The notes under the pieces are model-generated. The model was not told the origin of the DNA and made no database searches. It saw only the letters and a program-made list of their open reading frames with translations. Shown in pieces: positions 16,141 to 25,767 of a stretch of DNA of 64,000 bases (positions within the stretch are counted from its first letter, which is position 1; each line of letters starts with the position of its first letter). The stretch is taken from positions 1-64,000 of the forward strand of contig CAZTDX010000011.1 of NCBI GenBank assembly GCA_964612425.1. Direction: 5' to 3'. Source of the stretch: CAUJGP01 sp964612425 (lineage in GTDB: Bacteria; Bdellovibrionota; Bdellovibrionia; Bdellovibrionales; Bdellovibrionaceae). The position numbers and the translations under genes were made by a program.

Positions 16141-17189
16141 AAAATATGATCAGCAATAACAAGCCAAGCCATAGCTTCGAGAACAGGGATAGCTCTTGGA
16201 ATAATACAAGGGTCATGACGACCTTTGGTTGCAGCATCTAAAACTGTTGCGGTTGGTTTAAAGAAAATACGCATGAAGATGGTTTCGCCAGTGCTAATCC
16301 CGCCGCGAATTCCTCCGTATTGACTTGAGTCGCTTCGACGATGAAACTCAGAACCCTCTGCATTCGCCGCAATTCTCCCATCACCTAACTCAACTCCATT
16401 TGTGGCACCGAGACTCATAAAGGCTGCTGCTAAGTCAGATTTTAATTTATGAAAGACAGGTTGTCCTAAACCCGCCGGAGGATTTTTTATAACCAAAATC
16501 ACTTCTCCTCCATAACTCTTTCCCGTTTGTTTAGCTTCAATCAATAATTCTTCGATACGTTTATTTTTTTCATCAACTGGGCATCGCGAGGAAAATGTGT
16601 CTATAAAGTTAGGGTCATTAATTTTTGATTCCATCGACTTTACTTCATCAGACTCCATTTTAATAGGACCAATTTGAGAGGCAAAACCAAAAATGCTTAA
16701 ATTAGAAAAATTCTTTTTAACTAGCATTTGAGCGAAAGCTCCCGCAATAACTCTTGAAAGGGTTTCTCGCCCTGAGGAGCGCCCTCCGCCACGATGATCT
16801 GTGTGTCCAAATTTTGTTTTCCAAGTATCATCGGCATGCCCCGGTCTTGGGCTCTTGGCAATGTCGTTGTAGTCGTGGGAGCGCGCATCTTTGTTTCGCA
16901 CGAGCACAGCGATGGGAGTTCCCAATGTTTTTCCATTGAATACACCACTTAGAATCTCTGGTAGATCCTCTTCTTTTCTATCGGAAACGATGGATACTGC
17001 CGGTGCTACTGAACTGTTTTTATTTACAAGTGTTTGACCTGGGCGACGTCGTGATAATTCTTTTTTTAGTAGAGATTCATCATATTCAACTTCGGAAGGA
17101 CACCCATCAATAACAACGCCGAGTCCAACACCATGACTCTCTCCAAAGCTGATTATTTTGAATCGTGATCCCCAAATATTAGCGCTCAT
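16116..17189 (-). CDS. aroC: chorismate synthase
   Basis: AroC makes chorismate from EPSP using reduced FMN. The 357-residue protein shows the family signatures ESHGVGLGVVIDGCP, RRRPGQ, RPGHADDTWKTKFGHTDHRGGGRSSGRET, and RHDPCIIPRAIPVLEAM. It lies 11 bp after aroA and overlaps aroB, so the operon is translationally coupled. Confidence 0.96.
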   Translation of the reverse strand: MSANIWGSRFKIISFGESHGVGLGVVIDGCPSEVEYDESLLKKELSRRRPGQTLVNKNSSVAPAVSIVSDRKEEDLPEILSGVFNGKTLGTPIAVLVRNKDARSHDYNDIAKSPRPGHADDTWKTKFGHTDHRGGGRSSGRETLSRVIAGAFAQMLVKKNFSNLSIFGFASQIGPIKMESDEVKSMESKINDPNFIDTFSSRCPVDEKNKRIEELLIEAKQTGKSYGGEVILVIKNPPAGLGQPVFHKLKSDLAAAFMSLGATNGVELGDGRIAANAEGSEFHRRSDSSQYGGIRGGISTGETIFMRIFFKPTATVLDAATKGRHDPCIIPRAIPVLEAMAWLVIADHILWQRSDRA

Positions 17190-17200
17190 AAAAGCAACCT

Positions 17201-18442
17201 CTAAACTTTCACGGTATCCCAGAATTCCGGAAAACTCTTGGATACAACCTCTGGATGTTGAATAGTAATGGGAAAGCCTTGTGACTTAACCAGTGCGGCA
17301 GCAAAGGCCAAGCGGTGATCGTGATCGGTGTCATAAACAAAGGGGGCTACATTTTTTTTGGGAGGTGGGTGAATCACCATGCCATCATCGCGCTTTTCTA
17401 TCTGAACTTCAATCTTTTCGAGAAGCTCGGCTGTTTTATCAATGCGATTAGATTCTTTATGTATTAATTGAGGTGCACCATAAAGAACAGAAGGTGAATT
17501 AGCAAAAGCGCAAAGGGTTGCAAGGACAGGAAATAAATCGGGTGCTGATTTTAAGTTTACTTTAACGCCGTTAAGCAGATTTGGTTTAGAAATTTCCAGT
17601 AAATAAGAATTGTTTTGTTGTGCCATCGGCTTAGTGCTGCTTATAGTGACTCCCATTTCTTTTAAGATAGAGACGAATTCAACATCAGGTTGTAAGCTTG
17701 GAGTGGGAAAGTTTTCAAAGACTGCTTTTCCGTTAAGAGCAGCAAACGCCGCGACAGCAAACGCTGAACTTAAATCACTTTCAACCTGATAGTCTTTAAC
17801 TTTAATAGAGCTGCTCGCTTTGATTTTTAAGATTGGAGAAGGGTGACTTTGAACTTCCATTGTCATCCCAAGTGACTTTACGAGGTTCAGTGTCATTTCT
17901 AAATAACCTTCGCTGATGGGATTTCCTTCTTGCTCAATGATAAGATCCTTGTTGAGATTCCAAGCGTTAAGAATAAGAGCTGAAGCAAACTGGCTAGAGA
18001 CACTTCGTTTAACCACAATCGGTTGATCTAAATTTTGCCACCCATTGGATGTAATGAGTAGACTCTCTTCAGTGAGTTGACCCTGGACGCCAAGGCGAGT
18101 GAGTAAGTCCATTAAATCTTGCTGTGGTCGAGCGAGGAGGCGTTTTGTTCCCTTTAAAATATGCTGCCCTGGAATTCGAGAAAGGCGAAGCGCTAAAAAT
18201 CGGAATACGGTCCCGGCAGCTCCGCAATCATATACGATAGAAGATGAATCACTTTGGATATTAGCATTAGGTTGAGCAGTGTTACTAAATAAAAGTAATT
18301 TAATGCAGTCCTTCATTTTCACCACATCGTCACAACTTGAGTCTCCTCGAAGAATTAAATTCTGATCATAGGAAGAACAAATAAGGGCTCGATTCATAAT
18401 CGATTTTGATGCAGGGATTGTTCCTCGGTATGAAAAGTTCAT
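17201..18442 (-). CDS. aroA: EPSP synthase (3-phosphoshikimate 1-carboxyvinyltransferase)
   Basis: This 413-residue enzyme joins PEP to shikimate 3-phosphate. Visible signatures are ASKSIMNRALICSS near the N-terminus, DCGAAGTVFRFLALRLS, the SVSSQFASALILNAW block, ESDLSSAFAVAAFAALNG, LFPVLATLCAFA and DHDHRLAFAAALVKS near the end. It is slightly shorter than E. coli AroA but complete. It lies 14 bp after aroF. Confidence 0.94.
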   Translation of the reverse strand: MNFSYRGTIPASKSIMNRALICSSYDQNLILRGDSSCDDVVKMKDCIKLLLFSNTAQPNANIQSDSSSIVYDCGAAGTVFRFLALRLSRIPGQHILKGTKRLLARPQQDLMDLLTRLGVQGQLTEESLLITSNGWQNLDQPIVVKRSVSSQFASALILNAWNLNKDLIIEQEGNPISEGYLEMTLNLVKSLGMTMEVQSHPSPILKIKASSSIKVKDYQVESDLSSAFAVAAFAALNGKAVFENFPTPSLQPDVEFVSILKEMGVTISSTKPMAQQNNSYLLEISKPNLLNGVKVNLKSAPDLFPVLATLCAFANSPSVLYGAPQLIHKESNRIDKTAELLEKIEVQIEKRDDGMVIHPPPKKNVAPFVYDTDHDHRLAFAAALVKSQGFPITIQHPEVVSKSFPEFWDTVKV

Positions 18443-18456
18443 TTGAATGAGTTTCC

Positions 18457-19491
18457 TTAGGATTTTACTTCAGTTTGAACAGTTCTTCCGACAACGTCAC
18501 CTAATTTTTTAACTCTTTCCATTAGCTCCATAAAATCTGAAGGCAAAAGAGCTTGGGGGCCATCAGAAAGTGCCTCCGCCGGCCGGTCATGGACTTCGAC
18601 GATGAGTGAATCAGCACCTGCTGCCATCCCAGCAATTGCCATGGGTGAAACAAGGTGGCGGTGACCTGTACCATGACTGGGATCTACCACAACTGGGAGA
18701 TGCGTGAGAGTTTTTAATATGGGTATGGCATTCAGGTCTAACGTATTTCTGGCGTATTGAGTGTCAAAGGTTCGAATACCACGCTCGCATAAAATAACTT
18801 TATAGTTTCCACCTGCTAAAATATATTCAGCACTCATAAGCCATTCTTCGATGGTTGCGGACATTCCACGTTTCAATAAAACGGGTTTATCAATTTTGCC
18901 AATTTCTTTTAGCAATGAAAAGTTTTGCATGTTCCTGGCACCCAGTTGAATGATATCGACATAATCATGCATCATTTCGAGTCCTTCGTGATCCATGGCT
19001 TCGGAAATGATCGGTAAGCCTGTTTCTTTTGAAGCGAGTTGAAGAATTTCTAATCCACGCTTTCCCATTCCCTGAAATGAGTAGGGAGAGCTCCGAGGTT
19101 TAAAGGCACCACCTCTAATGATGGTCGCACCATACTTTTTTACTTCGCGTGCAATTCTTAACGTTTGATCTTCGCTCTCTACGGAGCAGGGGCCTGCCAT
19201 GACACAAAAAGTTTTTGGACCAAACTCGACTCCCTTTACGTTAAAGGAGCTACCGGCTGGTTGCGCATCTCTTGAGGCAAGTTTAAAGGGCTTGGACACG
19301 CGCATGACATTTTCAATTTGTGAGAAAACCTCAAATGCTTGGAGGGAAATTTTTTCAGTTTTACCTAAAACGCTGACGGTAAGTTGTTCGCGACCTTCGA
19401 CAACATGGGGTTGTCCTCCTAAATCGGTAATTTTTTGTAGAACTTCTTTGATGTCATCTTTTTTAAAACCTTTTTTTACTACAATAATCAC
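18457..19491 (-). CDS. aroF: DAHP synthase, AroF/AroG type I-beta (KDO8P-like)
   Basis: This enzyme catalyses the first shikimate-pathway step, PEP plus erythrose 4-phosphate. The 344-residue protein has an N-terminal ferredoxin-like segment (residues about 1-70) that in relatives mediates feedback control, then the barrel with MAGPCSVESEDQTLRIA, GGAFKPRSSPYSFQG, ILCERGIRTFDT and VVDPSHGTGHRHLV. Its start overlaps the tyrA stop by 4 bp. Linkage to tyrA suggests tyrosine or prephenate control, which is an inference. Confidence 0.94.
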   Translation of the reverse strand: MIIVVKKGFKKDDIKEVLQKITDLGGQPHVVEGREQLTVSVLGKTEKISLQAFEVFSQIENVMRVSKPFKLASRDAQPAGSSFNVKGVEFGPKTFCVMAGPCSVESEDQTLRIAREVKKYGATIIRGGAFKPRSSPYSFQGMGKRGLEILQLASKETGLPIISEAMDHEGLEMMHDYVDIIQLGARNMQNFSLLKEIGKIDKPVLLKRGMSATIEEWLMSAEYILAGGNYKVILCERGIRTFDTQYARNTLDLNAIPILKTLTHLPVVVDPSHGTGHRHLVSPMAIAGMAAGADSLIVEVHDRPAEALSDGPQALLPSDFMELMERVKKLGDVVGRTVQTEVKS

Positions 19492-20720
19492 GACCGACTC
19501 CCTTGTTTGTAAAGTTCATTATAAATTTTATAACTTTGATTAAAAAGTGCTTTAATATCTTCTTTGTTAGAAATCTTGAGTTTAATATTTTTTAATTCTA
19601 ACTCAAAATTATTTATTGCTTGTAAAATGTTACCCTGGTTTTTTTCAAGAATAGCCTCCCACATTGATTGACTTGAGCCTGTGAGTCTTAAAAAATCTTT
19701 AGCTGTTTTTGGAATTAAGTTTAAATCTAAGTTAAATTCTTGCTTTTCTAAACAAAAACCTAAGGCCATGGCGATAAGTTGGATCAAGTGGCTTGAATAG
19801 GCGAGTTTCTCGTTGTGTATTTGGGCTGATCCAACCCATGGCTCTGCTCCAAGTGCAAAAGCTAATTGTTTTAAAAAATGAAGCTGGTCACTGGTGAGAT
19901 TCTCAGTGTTGGTTAAGCAGATCACTTTCCCATAGAAGAGATCTGGTTGCGTTACCCAAAATCCAGACTCTTCTTTTCCGGCTAAGGGGTGAAATCCATA
20001 AAGATTATTTACATTTGTTTGCACGCTTCCCAGGTTTAGGACGATTGTATTTTTATTAATTAATGCCGAAGCTTTGGCCTCATTCACTGAGATGGGGGCT
20101 CCTAAAAAAACTAAATCAAGATTATTGAGAGCGTCTTCTTTCACGAGCTGAAATCTTTTCTTAATGGATGATGTTCCCCATTTTTTAAACTCTCCCTCAT
20201 CAATATGTGGATCGTAAACTAAGTAGTCCCAATGGGGAAAAGATTCAGCGAGAGATAATCCGATGGAGCCAGAAATTAATCCGAAACCATAAAAGCCGAC
20301 TTTGAGGTGTGTTGGAAGTTGGGCCGAGTTTCTTAATGTTTGAACTTTTTCGATACTCCGATAATATTCGATGAGCTTTTGAAATAAAGAGTGAACTTCG
20401 GCATCACGTAAATTAACGTGTGGCTCTTTTATAATTCGATTAAGAATAGTTGTTTCTCTGCTTGGATCATGAATTTGCTTATCCATAGATCTCTTAACTT
20501 CGCCAACTTGAGCCACGATTCCAGCGCGTTGATCTAAAAGCACTAAAAGCTGGCTGTCGATGACATCAATCTCTTTTCGCAAATCAGAAATCTTATTTTC
20601 ATTCTCATTTTGAGATGATTTATTTTTATAAGATGGTCCTTGGTGCGAGTTCATAGTGCCCTTACTTAATTCTTTGAAATAACATTGATGCAATAAATCT
20701 ATAACTTGTTCTTCGGACAT
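19488..20720 (-). CDS. tyrA: fused chorismate mutase-prephenate dehydrogenase (TyrA-type)
   Basis: This 410-residue protein has an AroQ chorismate mutase domain (about residues 43-125; ISDLRKEIDVIDSQLLVLLDQRAGIVAQVGEVK) followed by a prephenate dehydrogenase domain with a Rossmann motif FYGFGLISGSIGLSLAE (about 145-160) and the HPLAGKEESG block. It leads from chorismate to 4-hydroxyphenylpyruvate, the tyrosine precursor. The first about 40 residues are unrelated low-complexity sequence, and an in-frame ATG at codon 22 could be the true start. It is the first gene of the aro operon. Confidence 0.87.
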   Translation of the reverse strand: MSEEQVIDLLHQCYFKELSKGTMNSHQGPSYKNKSSQNENENKISDLRKEIDVIDSQLLVLLDQRAGIVAQVGEVKRSMDKQIHDPSRETTILNRIIKEPHVNLRDAEVHSLFQKLIEYYRSIEKVQTLRNSAQLPTHLKVGFYGFGLISGSIGLSLAESFPHWDYLVYDPHIDEGEFKKWGTSSIKKRFQLVKEDALNNLDLVFLGAPISVNEAKASALINKNTIVLNLGSVQTNVNNLYGFHPLAGKEESGFWVTQPDLFYGKVICLTNTENLTSDQLHFLKQLAFALGAEPWVGSAQIHNEKLAYSSHLIQLIAMALGFCLEKQEFNLDLNLIPKTAKDFLRLTGSSQSMWEAILEKNQGNILQAINNFELELKNIKLKISNKEDIKALFNQSYKIYNELYKQGSRS

Positions 20721-20936
20721 TAAGATTATTACTTTAGTCTGCCTTTTACATCAATGATGACTATAAATTAAAATTATTGAAATTTATTTTTACAGTTGAA
20801 AACAAAAACCGCTCTCACGATTCAAAATGATACATTGTAAGTATATCCTCCCGAAAAGATTGCCATAGAATTGGGCCTCACTTTGCAGATTAAAAATAAG
20901 ATAGTTTAATTTGAACTTTTAGTATGGGAGCGAAAA

Positions 20937-22817
20937 ATGAATCAAAATGATACAACTCATAAGGGTAAAAATAGTGAAAAAACTATTGTCTTCTTTAGGC
21001 GACTTATCAGTTTGAGTTTTTCGCTAATTGCTATCGCAGGGTGTGACTTTAAACCAAAAGATTTAATTAATGGTAAGTCGAATGAAAGCTCTCATGCTCC
21101 ACTGAGAAATATTTCTTTACAAGAAATATATGGAAAAGTGGAGTTTGTAATTATTGAATCACAAACCAATGCACGAAGAGATTACTTTTTAAAAAGTTTA
21201 GATAATACTTATTTAAACAGAATATCGAGTGAGGACATTGAAAAATTTAATATTACTCAATTGCCAAAAAACAATCGAGTCAAAGTCACAATTAATGAAA
21301 AAAATGGACAACTTGAAATTGTCAAATTAGAGGTATTGTCTCCTGAAAAAAACCACAATGATATTGATCCACTAACCAATCCACTCACTTTTAAAACGGC
21401 GATTGTGCTTCTTCAATATAAGAATGTTTCTTCCCATTTACAGATGTCTGATCTAACAAACGGAAATTTAGATACCTTAAAATCCATTTATAGCAATGGC
21501 ACTTGGGGAGGAATCACCTTAGACATCTCCAATTCTGACATTTATGTTGATACTATCAATGAAAATTATGTGGATAATTGTGATGATTACTATATTTTGC
21601 ATAAAAAAGCGAAAGATTATTTATCATCCCTTGGAAAATTATCCAGCTATCAGCGTGTTGTTGCTGCTTCACCAGACCCTGTTAACACCACTTGTGACTG
21701 GAGTGGAATTGCATCAATATCGGAGTTAACTGCAAAGACCCCCTCAATGGTGGTCGTAAGAGGAAATGATGTCGCTACTATCGCCCACGAATTAGGTCAC
21801 AGTTTTGGTTTAGAGCATTCGGGCGTGGATAATAATCATGATGGCGAAATCACAAGTTCTGACTATGATTACCGTTATGATGACCAATCCTGCGTCATGG
21901 GTAATGGCGAGAGAGGAATTTTTAATTCAATTAAATTAAAAGAACTCTTTATTTTAAAAGAAGGTCGAAATTTGCTGCCATTAACAGAAGGTGAAGTTAC
22001 GCTTGTAAACTTAGATGATAAACCTAGAAATGCGGTGGGATCATCGGCTTTCAGTTATGGAAATTATGTTATTAGTTTAAGAACACCTTCGAAGTCATCA
22101 TCTATTAACTCAAAACTGTTGCCATCTCGATATGTGGGTGTAAATATCCATGCTCAAGGATTTGGTCGAATTGTCGATGAGAATGATATGTCTTCAGCTC
22201 TGACAGCAGTTTTAAAAGAAAATCAATCGTGGGTTGATCCAAAAAATAAAAATACAAAAATTACGGTATTAAGTTTAGATACTATTAATGGCGTTGCCAA
22301 ATTGAAAGTGCAATTTAAAGCAGACTCATCTTGCTTGAATGGAGGAGATTCTTGCCTTGTTGGAAGTGGATATATTCTGACTCAAGATTTATCTTCAGCG
22401 GGCATAGATTTCGGAAGTAAAGCTTCCTCAACAACGACATTTAAATTATCTCGTTGGAAAAATACTTTTACCAATTTAGAAAAAATTAAAGTTCAAATTT
22501 CTGTCAATGATACTAATGCCAATGCACTTGGTACCCTATACTCTCTCGCCGTAAATTTACCAGATAACAATTATTTTCTGAAAATGGCTCTTAGTCCTTT
22601 GCCTTGGACCAACTTAGGGGAAGGAAGTGCTTTTGATTCTGACTCACTACTAAATAAGGTATTATCGAGCCCATTTTATAGTGGAACAATACTATCAAGC
22701 TCTGAGGCAGTACTTTACGAAGGAAGTATCCTAACTACACCCATCAACTTATTTGTCGGAGTGAAGGGGCAAGATAATAAATTATACATCAATGCCAATG
22801 CCTTTGAATTAAGGTAA
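20937..22817 (+). CDS. metzincin-type metalloprotease lipoprotein (M11/gametolysin-like)
   Basis: This 626-residue protein has a signal sequence with lipobox (SLIAIAGC, lipidated Cys36). The zinc site AHELGHSFGLEH (His284, His288, His294) matches HExxHxxGxxH, and the downstream YDDQSCVMGNG supplies a Met-turn like that of gametolysin-type peptidases. The roughly 280-residue C-terminal region has no recognised domain. It is likely an outer-membrane or surface-anchored protease, plausible for prey or matrix digestion (inference). The gene has its own promoter region and ends against the rnpB terminator. Confidence 0.82.
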   Translation: MNQNDTTHKGKNSEKTIVFFRRLISLSFSLIAIAGCDFKPKDLINGKSNESSHAPLRNISLQEIYGKVEFVIIESQTNARRDYFLKSLDNTYLNRISSEDIEKFNITQLPKNNRVKVTINEKNGQLEIVKLEVLSPEKNHNDIDPLTNPLTFKTAIVLLQYKNVSSHLQMSDLTNGNLDTLKSIYSNGTWGGITLDISNSDIYVDTINENYVDNCDDYYILHKKAKDYLSSLGKLSSYQRVVAASPDPVNTTCDWSGIASISELTAKTPSMVVVRGNDVATIAHELGHSFGLEHSGVDNNHDGEITSSDYDYRYDDQSCVMGNGERGIFNSIKLKELFILKEGRNLLPLTEGEVTLVNLDDKPRNAVGSSAFSYGNYVISLRTPSKSSSINSKLLPSRYVGVNIHAQGFGRIVDENDMSSALTAVLKENQSWVDPKNKNTKITVLSLDTINGVAKLKVQFKADSSCLNGGDSCLVGSGYILTQDLSSAGIDFGSKASSTTTFKLSRWKNTFTNLEKIKVQISVNDTNANALGTLYSLAVNLPDNNYFLKMALSPLPWTNLGEGSAFDSDSLLNKVLSSPFYSGTILSSSEAVLYEGSILTTPINLFVGVKGQDNKLYINANAFELR

Positions 22818-22851
22818 AAAAAAAGCAGGTCTCCTGTTAGAAGACCTGCTC
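22816..22851 (-). terminator. intrinsic terminator of rnpB
   Basis: On the minus strand AGCAGGTCT and AGACCTGCT form a 9-bp stem followed by a run of at least eight Ts (read as As at 22816-22824). A second stem (CTTGTGG/CCACAAG, 22860-22876) lies between it and the RNase P RNA 3' end. Confidence 0.85.
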
Positions 22852-22876
22852 TACAAGAACTTGTGGAATCCACAAG

Positions 22877-23227
22877 GGTTATACGGTAAGCCGGGTTCTG
22901 TCTGTATTAGGTCATCTTGCAAGCCCTAATAGAGATAATCATTCCTCTAGGAGTTTTTTTACAAAAACCCTCAAGCGATCTTACCCGAAGGCGCGTGCGG
23001 ATCGCACTTAAAATGCCTCCCTATTTGATCTTGCTCCATACAGAGTTTAGCTATTTTCACTCCGTCAGCTCCCTCGAGAGCTCCCGTTCCCACTCTCAAG
23101 ATCATTGCCACGGACATTTTCTCTGTTCCACTGTTCCTCACCTTGCGGTGGAGGGGAGTTACCCCATGTATTATCCTGTGGAGCCCGGACTTTCCTCAGC
23201 ATTAAAGCCGCGATTATCTGTATAACC
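22877..23227 (-). ncRNA. rnpB: RNase P RNA (class A)
   Basis: The minus strand contains the universal bacterial RNase P blocks: GAGGAAAGTCCGGGCTCC near the 5' end and ACAGAACCCGGCTTA near the 3' end. The termini pair as helix P1 (GGTTATAC with GTATAACC, at 23220-23227 and 22877-22884). The length of about 351 nt fits type A. It is the catalytic subunit that matures tRNA 5' ends. A plus-strand frame across this region is a by-product and not a gene. Confidence 0.95.
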
Positions 23228-23309
23228 GATCACCTTTTAGCATAAAAACCGATTTGAATCAATTAAAAGTGTTGAATGTTTTGACAAGTTGAAGTGACAT
23301 GATTGTTCA

Positions 23310-24251
23310 TCAAAATGAGATGCGAATTTCATACTGATTTTTACGAAGCTCATGGCTCATCAAACCGAGAAGTAAAACTCCAAATCCCCATTGCCAATAG
23401 TGATTACTTGAGCTCAATGTATTTTTTTCTAAATTACTTTCTTCGTTGTTATTGAAATGGGTGTTAATCATTGGGACTGATTGAGGAGTTTCTTCCTTCA
23501 CCGCATTGATACATTTTTGAGGGTAAATGCCTACGATGGAATCCAAGGTGAATGATTCATTGAATGAGTTCAACTCTGGCTTTAGGCACGTGCCTTTTAG
23601 CAAGGGAACTCTTTCTGCACTTTCAATGACTCCTTCCAATTCTTCTCCTTTGGCCCACCGAAAAATAGGATGAAAACTATTTGAAATAATGCTCACGTTA
23701 TAAAAAATATTGGGAAATAAGCTCAATTGCTTCCATTGATTTTGCGAGATTAAAATTCCATTGAGATATAAGAGGTCAGTGCTCTGTAATCGATTTATTG
23801 AAATATTCAAAGGACCTGGAAATTTAATGGGTCCTCCGTGAAGAGTTGCTAGCTGTAGAGAATCGCCTAAGTTTGAATCTGTGGACTTATTCATTCTTTT
23901 TTCTAATAAGGAAATCATAATGTATTTCCGAAGAGGGCTCATGAATTTTGCGCCCATTTTTGTGATACACTGATCATCAATTGAAGAATCCCCTGATAAA
24001 TCTACTGACAAATTACCTTCTGATGCGCGCGTGCACAGAGCAATTTCATCTCTTGTTAGTGCACCAGCTGTCGCTTCAACGCTTTCAGCGTAAGATAAAT
24101 AATGTTTATTTTTATTTAATGCCCATTCAAATTCCTCTTTGGTGGAATCAGGGCTTGCCATGAGAATTTGCACCTTTGAATAAGCTCTTGGGATAAAGTT
24201 TACAGTTATGAGTAAGATCATCAGGCCGTGTTTTACATGCATAGTATTCAT
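23310..24251 (-). CDS. exported hypothetical protein at the end of the Flp/Tad cluster
   Basis: The ATG at 24251 lies just after the upstream stop and has GGAG at good spacing; an upstream in-frame start at 24290 is less likely. The 313-residue product has a signal peptide (residues 1-24), a mixed periplasmic domain with four or five cysteines, and a C-terminal hydrophobic segment (WQWGFGVLLLGLMSHEL) followed by a short basic tail. The block EGVIESAERVPLLKGTCLKPE suggests a small beta-rich domain. No family is recognised. Operon position implies a link to pilus assembly. Confidence 0.65.
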   Translation of the reverse strand: MNTMHVKHGLMILLITVNFIPRAYSKVQILMASPDSTKEEFEWALNKNKHYLSYAESVEATAGALTRDEIALCTRASEGNLSVDLSGDSSIDDQCITKMGAKFMSPLRKYIMISLLEKRMNKSTDSNLGDSLQLATLHGGPIKFPGPLNISINRLQSTDLLYLNGILISQNQWKQLSLFPNIFYNVSIISNSFHPIFRWAKGEELEGVIESAERVPLLKGTCLKPELNSFNESFTLDSIVGIYPQKCINAVKEETPQSVPMINTHFNNNEESNLEKNTLSSSNHYWQWGFGVLLLGLMSHELRKNQYEIRISF

Positions 24252-24252
24252 T

Positions 24253-24861
24253 TTATTCTCCGTAAGATATGGTTCGGCGGGAAGAGTCACTTTCAGTTTT
24301 TGATTCTAAGCCCTGAGAACTTTTTTCTATTCTGGAAGAAATTGAGCTATTAACGTCCGAAGTTTGAGTATTATCCAATGATTTGGGGTTGTGGAGCACA
24401 ACAAACACAGGATCTGAAAGTTTAAGAATCAACTCTCGTTCGGATTCAGGGAGTAAAACACCAAATAAACGAGTATTGTTTGGTGCTCGAATGAGTCGTA
24501 CGCGTGATGCTAATGGTCTCTTCATGGAGTTCTTAGTTGCAGTACTGATGCTTCTAAATTCCATATTTGCAGAGGTGGGGTAGAGATCCGCTAAACCGAA
24601 AGGTCCGATCAATTCATGAATTGAATCAAGATTTGAAATTTGCAGGGCCACCAACACAAACCCCTCAGGAATATAAGTATCGATGTTTTGGGAACTTGTG
24701 GTTGTTGTATTTGCGCTAGATTCCGACTGTGTTGAGTGAGATATTTTTTCTTGCACCAAGAGTAAAGCCAACGCCATGAATGCCAGTGATATTAAAATCC
24801 AATAGGGTTTATGAAGATTAAATAAATTTTCTTTAATCAATTGCAGTTTATTAGCGATCAT
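24253..24861 (-). CDS. RcpC/CpaB-like pilus assembly protein
   Basis: From the ATG at 24861 (preceded by GAGG) this is about 202 residues; in-frame starts also exist at 24876 and 24930. It has one membrane segment (YWILISLAFMALALLLVQ) and a periplasmic domain containing IPEGFVLVALQ, SRVRLIRAP and LLPESERELILKLSDPVFVVLHNPK. The last block resembles the CpaB/RcpC C-terminus. RcpC proteins stabilise the outer-membrane secretin of Flp pili. It is shorter than typical CpaB and has a Ser/Thr-rich tail. The start overlaps the preceding small gene. Confidence 0.55.
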   Translation of the reverse strand: MIANKLQLIKENLFNLHKPYWILISLAFMALALLLVQEKISHSTQSESSANTTTTSSQNIDTYIPEGFVLVALQISNLDSIHELIGPFGLADLYPTSANMEFRSISTATKNSMKRPLASRVRLIRAPNNTRLFGVLLPESERELILKLSDPVFVVLHNPKSLDNTQTSDVNSSISSRIEKSSQGLESKTESDSSRRTISYGE

Positions 24862-25012
24862 TTTTTTTGACCTCATGATTGGGGTAATAGGAGCGAGTTC
24901 GGCCCTGGTGTTGTTGAATATGACTAACAATGTAAGAGGTAAGAGAAATAAAAAATATCAGAGTAATAAGTAATTCTATGAGAATTTGTCCACGATGAGA
25001 ACGGGAATCCAC
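24851..25012 (-). CDS. small TadE-like membrane protein
   Basis: The GTG at 25012 has an AAGGAGG ribosome site and gives 53 residues: a short basic start, RGQILIELLITLIFFISLTSYIV (a prepilin-like helix with Gly-Gln and Glu at the typical +5 spacing), and a basic tail. The Glu pattern matches class III prepilin processing sites seen in Flp and TadE. It overlaps both flanking genes. It may be a minor pseudopilin. Confidence 0.6.
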   Translation of the reverse strand: MDSRSHRGQILIELLITLIFFISLTSYIVSHIQQHQGRTRSYYPNHEVKKNDR

Positions 25013-25767
25013 GGAGCCTCCTTGGTTAAGGTTTTTGTGCACTCACCACGGATTCTTTGTGACCATGGGGTCCATTCACTCATGGGGGTGCTGGTGGTTA
25101 ATTGATAGCTCCAAGAAAGAGTTTGTTTTTCAATAGTTTCAAGTTGAGGTTTAAGGGTATAATATTTAAACGAGCTGAGATTACTATTCAGCGTGGGAGC
25201 TACGGGTAACACTTTCATAAAATGGATTTGAACTTCGATTTTGGAAACTTGAAGTAAGCGCTTTAGTTGATCTGAAAAAAGGTGAAGTTGCTTCTCCACT
25301 GTGTACTTGTGCATGATCAAAGATTTCTCTTTGTTAACCAGGTAATCATTGAGAAGTGATTGTTGTAGTAGCTCAACAATATCGTAGGTATTAGTGAGAC
25401 TTTGAATTTGATTTAATAGCTGATTGCTCAAATATTCCTTTGGTAGATCGTCTAAGAGATGGGATTTTAATTCATTGATGTTCATCTTGGGTTTGATTTG
25501 CACGATCCTGGCATTTAACTTAATAAAAGTTTGTAACCATTTCTGTGAGGTGAGGAGAGATTTCTGTAGCTCCGCTCGACACATTTGATTGAGGGCGCTG
25601 GAAATTTCTATCTGTGCACAGCCGATATAAAATAAAGTATATGCAGTTAAAATAATAGGTATCATGATTAAGAGCATGACCAAAGCAAAGCCCTTCTCAT
25701 GATTCAAAATATTAAAATATAATCTATTCATATTTTTTAGTTTTGTTTTATTGTGAGAGTTTTCCAT
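24976..25767 (-). CDS. TadE/TadG-like membrane-anchored pilus protein
   Basis: The protein has an N-terminal prepilin-like helix (HEKGFALVMLLIMIPIILTAYTLFYIGC) and a long helical extracytoplasmic part (about 200 residues) rich in Gln, Lys and Leu. This resembles TadG/TadE-like minor pilins that have a hydrophobic start and a large periplasmic domain. Starts at 25767 (AAGG ribosome site) and 25731 are both possible; the frame is open to 25842. It overlaps the neighbouring pilin genes on both sides. Confidence 0.6.
   Translation of the reverse strand: MENSHNKTKLKNMNRLYFNILNHEKGFALVMLLIMIPIILTAYTLFYIGCAQIEISSALNQMCRAELQKSLLTSQKWLQTFIKLNARIVQIKPKMNINELKSHLLDDLPKEYLSNQLLNQIQSLTNTYDIVELLQQSLLNDYLVNKEKSLIMHKYTVEKQLHLFSDQLKRLLQVSKIEVQIHFMKVLPVAPTLNSNLSSFKYYTLKPQLETIEKQTLSWSYQLTTSTPMSEWTPWSQRIRGECTKTLTKEAPWIPVLIVDKFS

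Noticed and set aside
22917..23225. 102-codon plus-strand frame
   Set aside because: It is antisense to RNase P RNA; conserved RNA motifs explain the sequence.
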